From Desulfotignum sp. (GTDB lineage Bacteria; Desulfobacterota; Desulfobacteria; Desulfobacterales; Desulfobacteraceae): 64,000 bases of DNA. The notes below the pieces were generated by a model that ran no database searches, was not told where the DNA came from, and saw only the letters and a program-made list of their open reading frames with translations. Below are positions 52,861-61,034 of the stretch, piece after piece (the first letter of the stretch is position 1; each line of letters begins with the position of its first letter). A program made the position numbers and the translations under genes. The stretch is from positions 1 to 64,000 of the forward strand of contig JAABSA010000018.1 in the NCBI GenBank assembly GCA_011390635.1, given 5' to 3'.

Positions 52861-53652
52861 TCATGGTTTGAGCACGGAGGATACCAGCAGCTGGGTATAG
52901 GGCTGTCTGGGATCATCCAGTATCTGGTCGCTGAGTCCGGATTCAACAATTTTTCCCTGTTTCATCACATAAAGACGGTGGCATAACAGCCTTGCCACAG
53001 CCAGATCATGGGTCACCAGGATCATGGACAGGTTCAGCCCGGATACCAGTTTGCGCAGCACATCAATCAGCCGGGCCTGCACAGACACATCCAGCCCGGA
53101 AGTGGGTTCATCCATGAGCATGATTTTGGGGGCATTGACCAGGTTTGCCGCAATCTGCAGCCGCTGCTGCATGCCCCCGGAAAAGGTGGAGGGCAGGTCA
53201 TCAATGCGGCCCGGGTCTATTTCCACTTTTGCAAGCCAGGCCAGGGCCTGCTCCCGGATCTGCCGGTAATTTCGCATACCGTTGGCCATCAGTTTTTCTC
53301 CGATATTGCCGCCGGCACTGATGTGCATTTTCAATCCCTTGGAAGCATTCTGGGTCACATACCCGGTCTGGGTCCGGATAATTCTGCGCACCAGGGCTTC
53401 ATCACACCGGCACAGGTCAAGCATCCCAACGGATGAATTGAAAAGCACCGCTCCGTTGGAGGATTGGATCCGGCCGGCAATGCAGTTTAAAAGCGTGGAT
53501 TTGCCGGACCCGGATTCGCCCACCACACCGATCACCTCTCCGGGGGACACCGCAAAGCTGATGTCATGGCACCCAAGCTGCTTTCCGAAAAATTTGGAAA
53601 GGTGCCGGACCTCCAACAGCGGCAGGGAATCATTTTCCTGTACTCGGCTCAT
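52861..53652 (-). CDS. phnK: C-P lyase ABC-type ATPase subunit PhnK
   Basis: A 263-residue ABC ATPase. Walker A is GESGSGKSTLLNC, the signature FSGGMQQRLQIAANL and Walker B IMLMDEPTSGLD. PhnK binds the PhnGHIJ core through PhnJ. Its start overlaps the phnJ stop (ATGA). Confidence 0.94.
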   Translation of the reverse strand: MSRVQENDSLPLLEVRHLSKFFGKQLGCHDISFAVSPGEVIGVVGESGSGKSTLLNCIAGRIQSSNGAVLFNSSVGMLDLCRCDEALVRRIIRTQTGYVTQNASKGLKMHISAGGNIGEKLMANGMRNYRQIREQALAWLAKVEIDPGRIDDLPSTFSGGMQQRLQIAANLVNAPKIMLMDEPTSGLDVSVQARLIDVLRKLVSGLNLSMILVTHDLAVARLLCHRLYVMKQGKIVESGLSDQILDDPRQPYTQLLVSSVLKP

Positions 53653-54488
53653 GGGTTAGATTTCCCTGCATTGTTTCTGCAGTATTCGGTATCAGAACAG
53701 ATAAACACGCGGGTCCCTTTGTCATCTGTGATAATCTCATCCAGAAAGCTGTTTTGCGAACCGCAGACAGCACAGGCCCCGTCCCATTGTTCCAGTTCAA
53801 AGGGATAATCCTCAAAATCCAGGCTGACCACATCGGTGAAAGGCGGCACGGCATAAATGCGTTTTTCCCTGCCGGCACCGAACAGATGAATGGCAGGGGA
53901 CTGATGCAGTTTGGGATTGTCGTATTTGGGGATGGGGGAGGGGCTCATGATATAGCGCTGGTGCACCTGCACCGGGTAGTCGAATGCGGTGGCGATCCTG
54001 CCGAATTTTGCGATATCTTCATACAGTTTGACATGCATGCTCCCGTATTCTTCAAATCCGTGCATTTTAACGGTCTGGGATTTTTTGGGTTCAATGAACT
54101 GCAGCGGTTCCGGTATGGGCACCTGGAATACCATGATCTGTCCTTTTTGCAACGGGGTTTCCGGTATCCGGTGCCGGGTCTGGATAATGGTGGCGGCCCG
54201 GGTTTCTTCGGTGATGGCAATACCTGCGGTTTTTTTGAAAAATGCCTTGATGCTGATGGCGTTCACGGTATCATCCGAGCCCTGGTCAATGACCTTGAGC
54301 CGGTCATCCGGGCCGATGACCGATGCGGTGAGCTGGATACCGCCGGTGCCCCATCCATAGGGCAGCGGCATTTCCCGGCCCCCGAAAGGCACCTGAAATC
54401 CCGGGATGGCCAGGGCCTTTAAAATGGCACGCCGGATCATTTTTTTGGATTGTTCGTCCAGGTAGGCAAAATTATAGGCCAGCGGCAT
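53649..54488 (-). CDS. phnJ: C-P lyase catalytic subunit PhnJ (radical SAM)
   Basis: A 279-residue enzyme that cleaves the carbon-phosphorus bond of ribose methylphosphonate phosphate using S-adenosylmethionine. The distinctive CX2CX21CX5C arrangement is complete (CAVC, then CSDTEYC near the C-terminus). The start overlaps the phnI stop (TGATG). Length equals the E. coli enzyme within two residues. Confidence 0.96.
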   Translation of the reverse strand: MPLAYNFAYLDEQSKKMIRRAILKALAIPGFQVPFGGREMPLPYGWGTGGIQLTASVIGPDDRLKVIDQGSDDTVNAISIKAFFKKTAGIAITEETRAATIIQTRHRIPETPLQKGQIMVFQVPIPEPLQFIEPKKSQTVKMHGFEEYGSMHVKLYEDIAKFGRIATAFDYPVQVHQRYIMSPSPIPKYDNPKLHQSPAIHLFGAGREKRIYAVPPFTDVVSLDFEDYPFELEQWDGACAVCGSQNSFLDEIITDDKGTRVFICSDTEYCRNNAGKSNP

Positions 54489-55621
54489 CAGCGGTCTCCT
54501 TCATCAGGCACATGGTCTTTGCGGCGGCTGCGTATAAACACCAGCTCGGACTGAAAATCCACATAATGGGGCAGTTTCAGGTGCTGCACAAACCCGGATG
54601 ATTCTACATTGTCGCAGTGGGACAGGACAAACTCCGGGTCCCGGGCCGGATAATCTGCCTTCCCGGTGTTTTCATTCGTACGCAGGGACCTGTCCAGCAG
54701 GGACATGGCCATGGCTTTTCTTTCGTTCTGGCCGAATACCAGTCCATAGCCGGTTTCAAACCCGGCCGCTTTTTTCGGGGCATCATCCTGCCGGTTGACC
54801 ATGAAACATTCGGTGAGTTTAATGCGGCCGATGTTGATCTTGAACCCTAGTTCCGGCGGGGTATACCACACCGCTGCATATCCAATCTTGAGTTCTCCCA
54901 GAAACGGATGCCGGTCCAGGCCGAATCCCCGCTGGAGCGAGTAGGCCGACCCCAGAAGAAATCCCTCATCCCCCCTGGCCAGAGCCTGGAGACGCAGACT
55001 TCTGGAGGCGGGAAATGTCAACGGCTGCCGTGTGAGGTCTTCACCATCATCGTTCGGGGGTATGGCAGGATCTTTTTGCATCAGGCCCCGGGTCTGCAAT
55101 ATATCAATGACCCGGGGCAGTTCACCGGGGAAAGGAGGTGCATCATGGGATGCCGGCGCAGGGTCGGACATACCATTTTCCGTTTCCAGGGGCCGCTCCC
55201 GGGTATCCTGTGTATCATCTTCCGGACAGGATTCAATCAACCGATGGGTATAGTCATAGGTGGGACCCAGAATCTGTCCTCCGGGAATATCCTTGAAAAT
55301 TCCGGAAACCCTTCTGAAGGCCGCCATTCTTGTTGTTTCAACCGGGATGCTGTTGCCGAAGCGCTTTAGGGTGGTACGAAATGCCCGCACCAGAAATATG
55401 GCTTCCGTCATGTCTCCCTGGGCTTGTCTTATGGCCATGGCTGCGGCATGTTCATCATATAAAGACCCTTCCGCCATGACCCGGTCAACCCCAAGTCCCA
55501 GCTGGTTTTTGATCTGGTCCGGTGTTATCTTCGGCACATTGATGTCGCCACGGCGCTTTCCGGCAACCAGGATTTGTGAATTTTTTACCGCCCTTTCACC
55601 GCCTTTTACCGCCACATACAT
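54488..55621 (-). CDS. phnI: C-P lyase core subunit PhnI
   Basis: A 377-residue PhnI, the nucleosidase-like subunit that attaches phosphonate to ribose with loss of adenine. Conserved segments are MYVAVKGGERAV at the start, GRIKLTECFMVNRQ and HCDNVESSGFVQHLKLPHY-type wording near the end (quoted in part: ESSGFVQHLKLPHY). It is about 20 residues longer than in E. coli because of an acidic, proline-rich insert near 150-190. The ATG at 55621 overlaps the phnH stop and follows GGAG by eight bases. Confidence 0.95.
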   Translation of the reverse strand: MYVAVKGGERAVKNSQILVAGKRRGDINVPKITPDQIKNQLGLGVDRVMAEGSLYDEHAAAMAIRQAQGDMTEAIFLVRAFRTTLKRFGNSIPVETTRMAAFRRVSGIFKDIPGGQILGPTYDYTHRLIESCPEDDTQDTRERPLETENGMSDPAPASHDAPPFPGELPRVIDILQTRGLMQKDPAIPPNDDGEDLTRQPLTFPASRSLRLQALARGDEGFLLGSAYSLQRGFGLDRHPFLGELKIGYAAVWYTPPELGFKINIGRIKLTECFMVNRQDDAPKKAAGFETGYGLVFGQNERKAMAMSLLDRSLRTNENTGKADYPARDPEFVLSHCDNVESSGFVQHLKLPHYVDFQSELVFIRSRRKDHVPDEGDR

Positions 55622-56199
55622 CAGCACAACTCCATTTTCGTGGTTCTGGGAAGTGCCACAAACTGATCTGCATGTACAAAAAACATATCAATGCCTGTGG
55701 GATATGCCTGGTTCAACACCATGCGGTTTGTTATAAAATCAAGGGTGATGCCCCTGATGTGTAAAAAAACCTCCTTTTCGATGCCGGGTCCGGTCAGTCG
55801 CACCTGCCGGTCATTGTCAATACCCTTTGTCTGGATGATCAGTGTGGTGGATATATCAGGGGAGGCCACGGTTCCCGGATTGAAAAGCGCCGGTTCCATC
55901 ACTGTTCGGCAATCGGTGAACAGTGCAAATTTCGCCTTTTTTTCTTCCCGGGTAAAAGGGGCGCCCGTATGAAATTGCAGCCACCCGATTTCAGGGGCAT
56001 TCTCCTCCATGTCCGCCCACAAAGGTGTTTCAAAATCAAGCAGGGTAAGAAGCAGCGCCCCGGCCGCCCCATGCAGCCGGTCCGGGCAGAACAGGTCTAT
56101 GCCGGTGCCGGAAATGGTGCCGGGATAGGCCATGGCGGTGAGCATGTGCCTGAAAACAGTCTGGCTGTCAAATACCTCGGAGTCAAATCCCTTGCGCAT
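55621..56199 (-). CDS. phnH: C-P lyase subunit PhnH
   Basis: A 192-residue PhnH, a structural subunit of the core complex with a PLP-transferase-like fold but no PLP site. Family wording includes FRHMLTAMAYPGTI and LIQTKGI near 125. Length equals the E. coli protein within two residues. It starts 10 bases after phnG and ends inside the phnI start codon. Confidence 0.93.
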   Translation of the reverse strand: MRKGFDSEVFDSQTVFRHMLTAMAYPGTISGTGIDLFCPDRLHGAAGALLLTLLDFETPLWADMEENAPEIGWLQFHTGAPFTREEKKAKFALFTDCRTVMEPALFNPGTVASPDISTTLIIQTKGIDNDRQVRLTGPGIEKEVFLHIRGITLDFITNRMVLNQAYPTGIDMFFVHADQFVALPRTTKMELC

Positions 56200-56209
56200 T
56201 CATATCCCC

Positions 56210-56650
56210 TTATTCTCCGCGTTTGAGGGTAAAAAATTCAACGGTTGTATCTGATATTTCCCGGGCCAGGTTCTGGTTTTTCTGCTGCTCTTTTGTTTTC
56301 AACGCGAGCATGAGGGTTGCCATTACTTTTTCATGAAATGCCGGCATCTGGAGAAGGGCGTCAAACAAAGCGGCAAGCCGGGCATGCTCCTGGTCGCTTC
56401 CCTGTACCATGGCATACCCTTGTATGCTGTCCAAAACCGTAAGAATACAGCGGGTTACTGTCATTTCTCCCAGACAGAACGGGGCCAGGGTTCCGTCTGC
56501 CCGGCCCTGGACCATGAGTATCCCGGTTTCCGGTTTTACAAGATAGGTATAGGAAATTTTCTCATTGAGCTGTTCATAACCGGCTTTGAGATCCGCAGTA
56601 TCCGCTCCTGCCAGAAGCTGCATCCAGGTTGTCCTGTGGGTTTCAATCAT
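56210..56650 (-). CDS. phnG: C-P lyase subunit PhnG
   Basis: A 146-residue PhnG, the first gene of the C-P lyase operon. Family wording is seen in RTTWMQLLAGAD, VQGRADGTLAPFCLGEMTVTR (quoted in part) and VQGSDQEHARLAALFDALLQ. It forms the core with PhnH, PhnI and PhnJ. The ribosome site is a weak G-rich run. The upstream 145 bases hold a GGTAGTACC palindrome but no clear Pho box. Confidence 0.93.
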   Translation of the reverse strand: MIETHRTTWMQLLAGADTADLKAGYEQLNEKISYTYLVKPETGILMVQGRADGTLAPFCLGEMTVTRCILTVLDSIQGYAMVQGSDQEHARLAALFDALLQMPAFHEKVMATLMLALKTKEQQKNQNLAREISDTTVEFFTLKRGE

Positions 56651-56746
56651 GCCGGATTTTACCCCCGCTCCTGTGAGAAAATGATTACGGGATGGTTAAA
56701 CTCCTGTTAAAACCACGGTATCGATCAGATCGGCAATGATATATTC

Positions 56747-56757
56747 CGGTAGTACCA
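56747..56757 (-). promoter_or_regulatory. operator-like palindrome upstream of phnG
   Basis: On the minus strand TGGTACTACCG differs by one base from the TGGTACTACCA sites of the glcD/TRAP promoters. It lies about 95 bases before phnG. A chance match of this length is expected about once per window, so the call is weak. A second palindrome CGATCAGATCG lies at 56722-56732. Confidence 0.25.
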
Positions 56758-56795
56758 GGGGGGTCGGTCATAACACCATACCCCGGGGTCTTATC

Positions 56796-57284
56796 CTAAT
56801 CCAGGCTCAGGCCGGCCTTGCACTGGTTGCACCGCACCACGCCTCGAAAGACCTTGTGACCGCATTCCGGACAGAAATACCGGGCTTCTTCATCCAGCAT
56901 CCATTGCTGGGTGCCGATTTCCCGTCTGAGGGGGGTGCATCGGAGCATGACCTTTTTTCCCACGGTCATGGGAAATTCGTCAATGAAAGGGCAGGGAAAT
57001 TCATCACATTCATGGCATCCGGAAATGCCTTTGGCCGCGGTGCACTCCCGAATGTCACATTGCTGACAGTGCATGAACCGGTTGTCCGACAGGCAGCCGC
57101 CGCATTGAATATCATCTGTTGTCAGGTTTTGTGTGTTGGGCAGCGTACCTTTTCCGGGCACATCTCCCTTGTAAAGGGCCACCAGACGCTTCTTGAATTT
57201 TTCGTTGTTGTCCCTGTGTGCGATGAGAATAGCACAGACACCGCAATAAAGCCCGCAGGGAGATGCAAATTCCGGATTTGTCAT
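56796..57284 (-). CDS. cysteine-rich DUF3795 protein
   Basis: A 162-residue protein with many cysteine pairs: SPCGLYCGVC at the start, QCGGC, CQQCDIREC, GCHECDEFPCP and a C-terminal zinc ribbon-like CPEC...CNQC. This fits the DUF3795 family, of unknown function and frequent in anaerobes. The ATG at 57284 follows AGGAGG by seven bases. A longer frame to 57413 is rejected. It is 145 bases downstream of nothing known and is transcribed toward the phn operon. Confidence 0.8.
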   Translation of the reverse strand: MTNPEFASPCGLYCGVCAILIAHRDNNEKFKKRLVALYKGDVPGKGTLPNTQNLTTDDIQCGGCLSDNRFMHCQQCDIRECTAAKGISGCHECDEFPCPFIDEFPMTVGKKVMLRCTPLRREIGTQQWMLDEEARYFCPECGHKVFRGVVRCNQCKAGLSLD

Positions 57285-57440
57285 ATCAAACCTCCTGGGA
57301 TACGGATTTGGATCATGCACACCTGTTTGCACTGTAAAGGCCGGGGATGTGAAAGTCAACACCAATCCTGCCGAGCCACTGCCCGGCACCAAACCTGACA
57401 GTGACTCCGGCAAGTTATGGAGAAGAATGTAAATAAATTC

Positions 57441-57469
57441 TTGACATGTAGCTGTATTGTATCTAAATA
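57441..57469 (+). promoter_or_regulatory. candidate promoter for the small DUF2080 gene
   Basis: TTGACA (57441-57446), a 17-base spacer and TAAATA (57464-57469). The -10 box is poor, but the region is AT-rich and only this gene follows. Confidence 0.35.
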
Positions 57470-57535
57470 GTATCTATGGAACAGCTGGGTATGCCCGGTC
57501 TGTTCCCGGGATTGCAAACAGGAGTCTGTGGCATT

Positions 57536-57715
57536 ATGACAAACGAAGATGAGAATCAGGAAGGATCTGAATTCGATTACAGAGAAACAAAGGTAAAATT
57601 TGAGATCTATGGCCGGGAAATGATCGAGAAAACAGTGAATTCCAGCGGTAACAGTGGACGTGTATATCTGCCCCCTGACTGGATCGGCACAAAAGTGAAA
57701 GTGATAAAATGCTAA
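57536..57715 (+). CDS. small transposon-associated DUF2080-like protein
   Basis: A 59-residue protein ending EKTVNSSGNSGRVYLPPDW then IGTKVKVIKC. The phrase SGNSGRVYLP-W-G-KVKV is the signature of DUF2080, small proteins found next to transposases, mostly in archaea, with an AbrB-like fold. No transposase remains here. The ATG at 57536 gives the usual family length. The frame also has an ATG at 57476. Confidence 0.65.
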   Translation: MTNEDENQEGSEFDYRETKVKFEIYGREMIEKTVNSSGNSGRVYLPPDWIGTKVKVIKC

Positions 57716-57809
57716 AGCGGATATCAATACCTTTCAACAGGTCGGGTTCCTGATCCACACTTGTTTTACAATGCGATGGAAATGATACAAACACGGAAAG
57801 GAGAGCAAA

Positions 57810-58922
57810 ATGGGAAATGTTCCTGACACCATTCAGACATGGCAAATGATCCAACCCTTTAAAAAAGACCGGGATACCGGTGACGTTACCCCGGGTAAAC
57901 TGGAAAAAACACAGATTCCGGTACCGGAACTGGCTTCCGGTGATGTCCTGGTAAAAGTGGCCGGCTGCGGTATCTGTCATACCGACCTGGGATATTATTA
58001 TTACGGGGTGCCCACGGTGAACAAACCGCCCTTGACCCTGGGCCATGAGATTTCCGGAACCGTTGTGGCTGCGGCTGATGACGTACAGGCATGGATGGGC
58101 AAAGAGGTGATCATTCCGGCGGTCATGCCCTGCCGCAAATGTCATTTGTGTAAGACCGGCCGGGGCAACCGTTGCCTGGACCAGAAAATGCCCGGCAATT
58201 CCATGGGTATTTACGGCGGTTTTTCCTCCCATATCCCGGTTCCGGCCATTGATCTTTGTCCGGTGACCAACCGGGGCAGCATTCCATTGGAGAAACTGGC
58301 GGTTGTTGCGGACGCTGCCACCACCCCGTTCCAGGCAGCCAAACGGGCTGATGTGAATGTGGGGGACCATGCCATTGTCATCGGTGTGGGCGGGGTGGGC
58401 CAGTACATGGTCCAGATCCTCAAAGCATTGGGGTGCGCCACGGTCATTGCGGTGGATATCAACCAGGAACGCCTGGACATTATGCTCAAAAACGGGGCGG
58501 ATTTCACCGTCAATTCCATGGGCAAAACCCCCAAAGAAGTATCTGCTGAAATCAAGGCCTTCCGCAAGGAAAAAAGCCTGCCCGGATTCGGCTGGAAAAT
58601 TTTTGAAGTGTCCGGCACCAAACCCGGCCAGGAGCTGGGACTGGCCCTGTTGAGTTTTACCGGCAAGATGCTGGTGGTGGGGTTCGGCCCCCACAAGGTG
58701 GAATATTCCATCTCCCGGCTCATGGCCTTCGATGCCGAACTCATCGGCACCTGGGGATGCCTGCCGGAATACTACCCGTCTGTTCTGGGCATGATCACCA
58801 GCGGAAAGATCAATTTTGAGGAATTTGTCCAGACCCGTCCCATGAGCACCATTGTGGAAAGTTTTGATGAAGCCCATAAAAAGTCACCTGATCAGCGTAT
58901 CGTACTGGTACCTGATTTTTAA
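57810..58922 (+). CDS. had: 6-hydroxycyclohex-1-ene-1-carbonyl-CoA dehydrogenase
   Basis: A 370-residue zinc-type medium-chain alcohol dehydrogenase. Catalytic zinc ligands are in GCGICHTDLGYYYYG and LGHEISG. The structural zinc site is CRKCHLCKTGRGNRC, and the NAD site is VIGVGGVGQYMVQ. The wording matches Had/BamQ, which oxidises the ring alcohol formed after benzoyl-CoA reduction, before hydrolytic ring opening. The BamA gene two positions downstream supports this. AAAGGAG lies seven bases before the ATG. It heads a three-gene plus-strand operon. Confidence 0.9.
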   Translation: MGNVPDTIQTWQMIQPFKKDRDTGDVTPGKLEKTQIPVPELASGDVLVKVAGCGICHTDLGYYYYGVPTVNKPPLTLGHEISGTVVAAADDVQAWMGKEVIIPAVMPCRKCHLCKTGRGNRCLDQKMPGNSMGIYGGFSSHIPVPAIDLCPVTNRGSIPLEKLAVVADAATTPFQAAKRADVNVGDHAIVIGVGGVGQYMVQILKALGCATVIAVDINQERLDIMLKNGADFTVNSMGKTPKEVSAEIKAFRKEKSLPGFGWKIFEVSGTKPGQELGLALLSFTGKMLVVGFGPHKVEYSISRLMAFDAELIGTWGCLPEYYPSVLGMITSGKINFEEFVQTRPMSTIVESFDEAHKKSPDQRIVLVPDF

Positions 58923-58953
58923 TAGTTTACGTTTATAAAATAAGGATGGATCT

Positions 58954-59703
58954 ATGAAACTGGAAGGGAAAAAAGCCATTGTCACCGGCGGCAGCCGGGG
59001 CATCGGACGGGCCATTGCCCTGCTGTATGCAAAAGAGGGCGCCGATGTCCTGGTCAACTATCATTCCAATGACACGGCTGCCAAAGAAACCGTGGCGGAA
59101 ATTGAAAAACTGGGCAGAAAAGGGGTGGCTGTGGCAGCGGATGTGGCCTCATATAAAAGCGCCCGGGACATGGTCGAAGAATGCGTCAAACAGCTGGGGG
59201 GCGTGGATATCGTGGTGAACAATGCCGGGGTTTCCAAACCATCCATGCTCTTGAAAATGAAGGAAGAAGACTGGGATGCCATTATCGACATCCATCTCAA
59301 GGCAGCCTTCAATACCACCCAGGCTGCCGGCCGTCACATGAAAGAACAGAATTTCGGCAGGATCATCAACGTGATCTCCACCGCAGGTATTTTCGGCACC
59401 ATCGGCCAGATCAACTATGCCTCGGCCAAGGCCGGCATCATCGGGTTTTCCAAGTCCGCTTCCCGGGAACTGGGCCGGTACAACATCACTGTGAACGTCA
59501 TCTGTCCGGGGATTACCAAAACCGAAATGACCGGCAAGCTGCAGTCCGATGAAAAGCTGCGCAAGATCTATGAAGGCCGGATCCAGCTGGGGCGTTTTGC
59601 AGATCCCGAAGAGATCGCCCCGGCATTCGTGTTTCTGGCATCAAATGATGCCTCGTACATCACCGGCCAGGTGCTGGGCGTTGACGGCGGCTATATCGGA
59701 TAA
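58954..59703 (+). CDS. short-chain dehydrogenase (FabG-like)
   Basis: A 249-residue SDR enzyme. Cofactor loop TGGSRGIGRAIA, NNAGVS, catalytic Ser in INVISTAG and YASAKAGIIGFSK for Tyr and Lys. It resembles 3-oxoacyl-ACP reductases in general. Placed between had and bamA, it more likely oxidises a 3-hydroxyacyl-CoA, such as 3-hydroxypimeloyl-CoA formed after ring opening, or another CoA intermediate, by inference. AGGATGG precedes the start. Confidence 0.82.
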   Translation: MKLEGKKAIVTGGSRGIGRAIALLYAKEGADVLVNYHSNDTAAKETVAEIEKLGRKGVAVAADVASYKSARDMVEECVKQLGGVDIVVNNAGVSKPSMLLKMKEEDWDAIIDIHLKAAFNTTQAAGRHMKEQNFGRIINVISTAGIFGTIGQINYASAKAGIIGFSKSASRELGRYNITVNVICPGITKTEMTGKLQSDEKLRKIYEGRIQLGRFADPEEIAPAFVFLASNDASYITGQVLGVDGGYIG

Positions 59704-59794
59704 GGTTGCCCCGGCCTGGCAACCGCATCAACAAAAACCGTATGAAATATTTTGAAAAACTGCCAACAAAATAAAAAAAAACGAGGAGGAACCC

Positions 59795-60931
59795 ATGGCA
59801 TTAGAGTGGATGCCCAGAGATAACGAGGCAAAAGATCATTCATTACACAGAAATCCATACTGGAGCACCGAAGCCCCAGGTGTCATCTACGAGAAAAAAC
59901 CGTTGACTGATCCGGCAGGCAAGGTAGTGGAAGGACTCTACGTGGCCTGGATCACCCTGAACAACCCCAGACAGTACAACTCCTATACCACGGACATGGT
60001 CAAGGGCGTTATCGCCGGATTTGAGAACGCCTCCCTGGACCGGAGCGTCATCGCCGTGGTATTCACCGCAATGGGCCCCTATGCCTTCTGCACAGGCGGC
60101 AACACCAAGGAATATTCAGAATACTACTCCCGGCGGTGCGATGAATACGGCCAGTACATGGAACTGTTCAACCACATGGTGGATTCTATCCTGAGCTGCC
60201 ACAAACCTGTGATCTGCCGGGTCAACGGCATGCGGGTGGCCGGCGGTCAGGAAATCGGCCTGGCCTGTGACCTGGCCATTTCATCGGACCTGGCCGTTTT
60301 CGGCCAGGCAGGCCCCAAGCACGGATCATCTCCGGCCGGTGGATCATCCGATTTCCTGCCCTGGTTTCTGACCATGGAAGATGCCATGTGGAACTGTGTG
60401 TCCTGTGAAACGTGGTCCGCCTATAAAATGAAAATGAAGGGCATGATCACAAAGGTGGTGCCGGTATTGAAAATCGACGGCAACTGGGTGAGAAACCCCA
60501 TGATCGAAACCGATACCTTTGTGAAGGACGGGGAGATCGTGTATGGGGAATACAAGACCGGCGATGCCCTGGCAGAAGGCAAGGCCCTGGTCAAACAACA
60601 CCAGGCCAATGCGGATTTCGAACTGCTGGACAAGGAAGTGGACAAGGTGATCTGGAAGTTCGCCAACCTGTTCCCGGCCTGCTTGGTGAAATCCATCGAA
60701 GATATCCGCCAGAAAAAGAAATTTTTCTGGGATACCATGAAAAACGACCACCGCCACTGGCTGGCCGCCAACATGAGCGGAGAAGCCTTCCTGGGGTTCG
60801 GCGCCTTCAACACCAAGAAGATCACCGGCCAGGACACCATTGATTTTCTCAAGTTCCGCCAGAACGTGGCTGCCGCCCGTGACTGGGATATGGAGATGTT
60901 TGCCGAAGTAATGGGCAAACCAAAAGAATAA
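59795..60931 (+). CDS. bamA: 6-oxocyclohex-1-ene-1-carbonyl-CoA hydrolase (ring-opening)
   Basis: A 378-residue crotonase-superfamily hydrolase that opens the ring of 6-oxocyclohex-1-ene-1-carbonyl-CoA to 3-hydroxypimelyl-CoA. Diagnostic BamA/Oah wording is TLNNPRQYNSYTTDMVKG, CTGGNTKEYSEYYS, NGMRVAGGQEIGLACDLAIS and FGQAGPKHGSSPAGGS (each under 20 residues). The gene is widely used as a marker for anaerobic aromatic degradation. GAGGAGG lies six bases before the start. A strong hairpin follows the stop. Confidence 0.96.
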   Translation: MALEWMPRDNEAKDHSLHRNPYWSTEAPGVIYEKKPLTDPAGKVVEGLYVAWITLNNPRQYNSYTTDMVKGVIAGFENASLDRSVIAVVFTAMGPYAFCTGGNTKEYSEYYSRRCDEYGQYMELFNHMVDSILSCHKPVICRVNGMRVAGGQEIGLACDLAISSDLAVFGQAGPKHGSSPAGGSSDFLPWFLTMEDAMWNCVSCETWSAYKMKMKGMITKVVPVLKIDGNWVRNPMIETDTFVKDGEIVYGEYKTGDALAEGKALVKQHQANADFELLDKEVDKVIWKFANLFPACLVKSIEDIRQKKKFFWDTMKNDHRHWLAANMSGEAFLGFGAFNTKKITGQDTIDFLKFRQNVAAARDWDMEMFAEVMGKPKE

Positions 60932-60947
60932 CCGAAAATAGACTCAA

Positions 60948-60984
60948 GGGGTCCGGCCTGCATTATTACTGCATGCCGGACCCC
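60948..60984. terminator. strong hairpin between convergent bamA and the phytochelatin synthase-like gene
   Basis: A 15-base stem with one mismatch pairs 60948-60962 with 60970-60984, with a seven-base loop (60963-60969). The stem is GC-rich at its base (GGGGTCCGGC/GCCGGACCCC). Only short T-runs follow on either strand, so it may end both transcripts. Confidence 0.7.
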
Positions 60985-61034
60985 ATTTGATGTACCTATC
61001 CCTTTTGACCCTCAGGTCTGACTCCATTAAATTT

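Noticed and set aside
57534-58877. A 447-codon open frame on the minus strand, opposite had
   Set aside because: It mirrors the had gene, whose enzyme motifs, ribosome site and operon context are clear. High-GC codon use leaves the opposite strand open. The same applies to long opposite-strand frames under MCP, dctP, lutB, rlmN and pepA.
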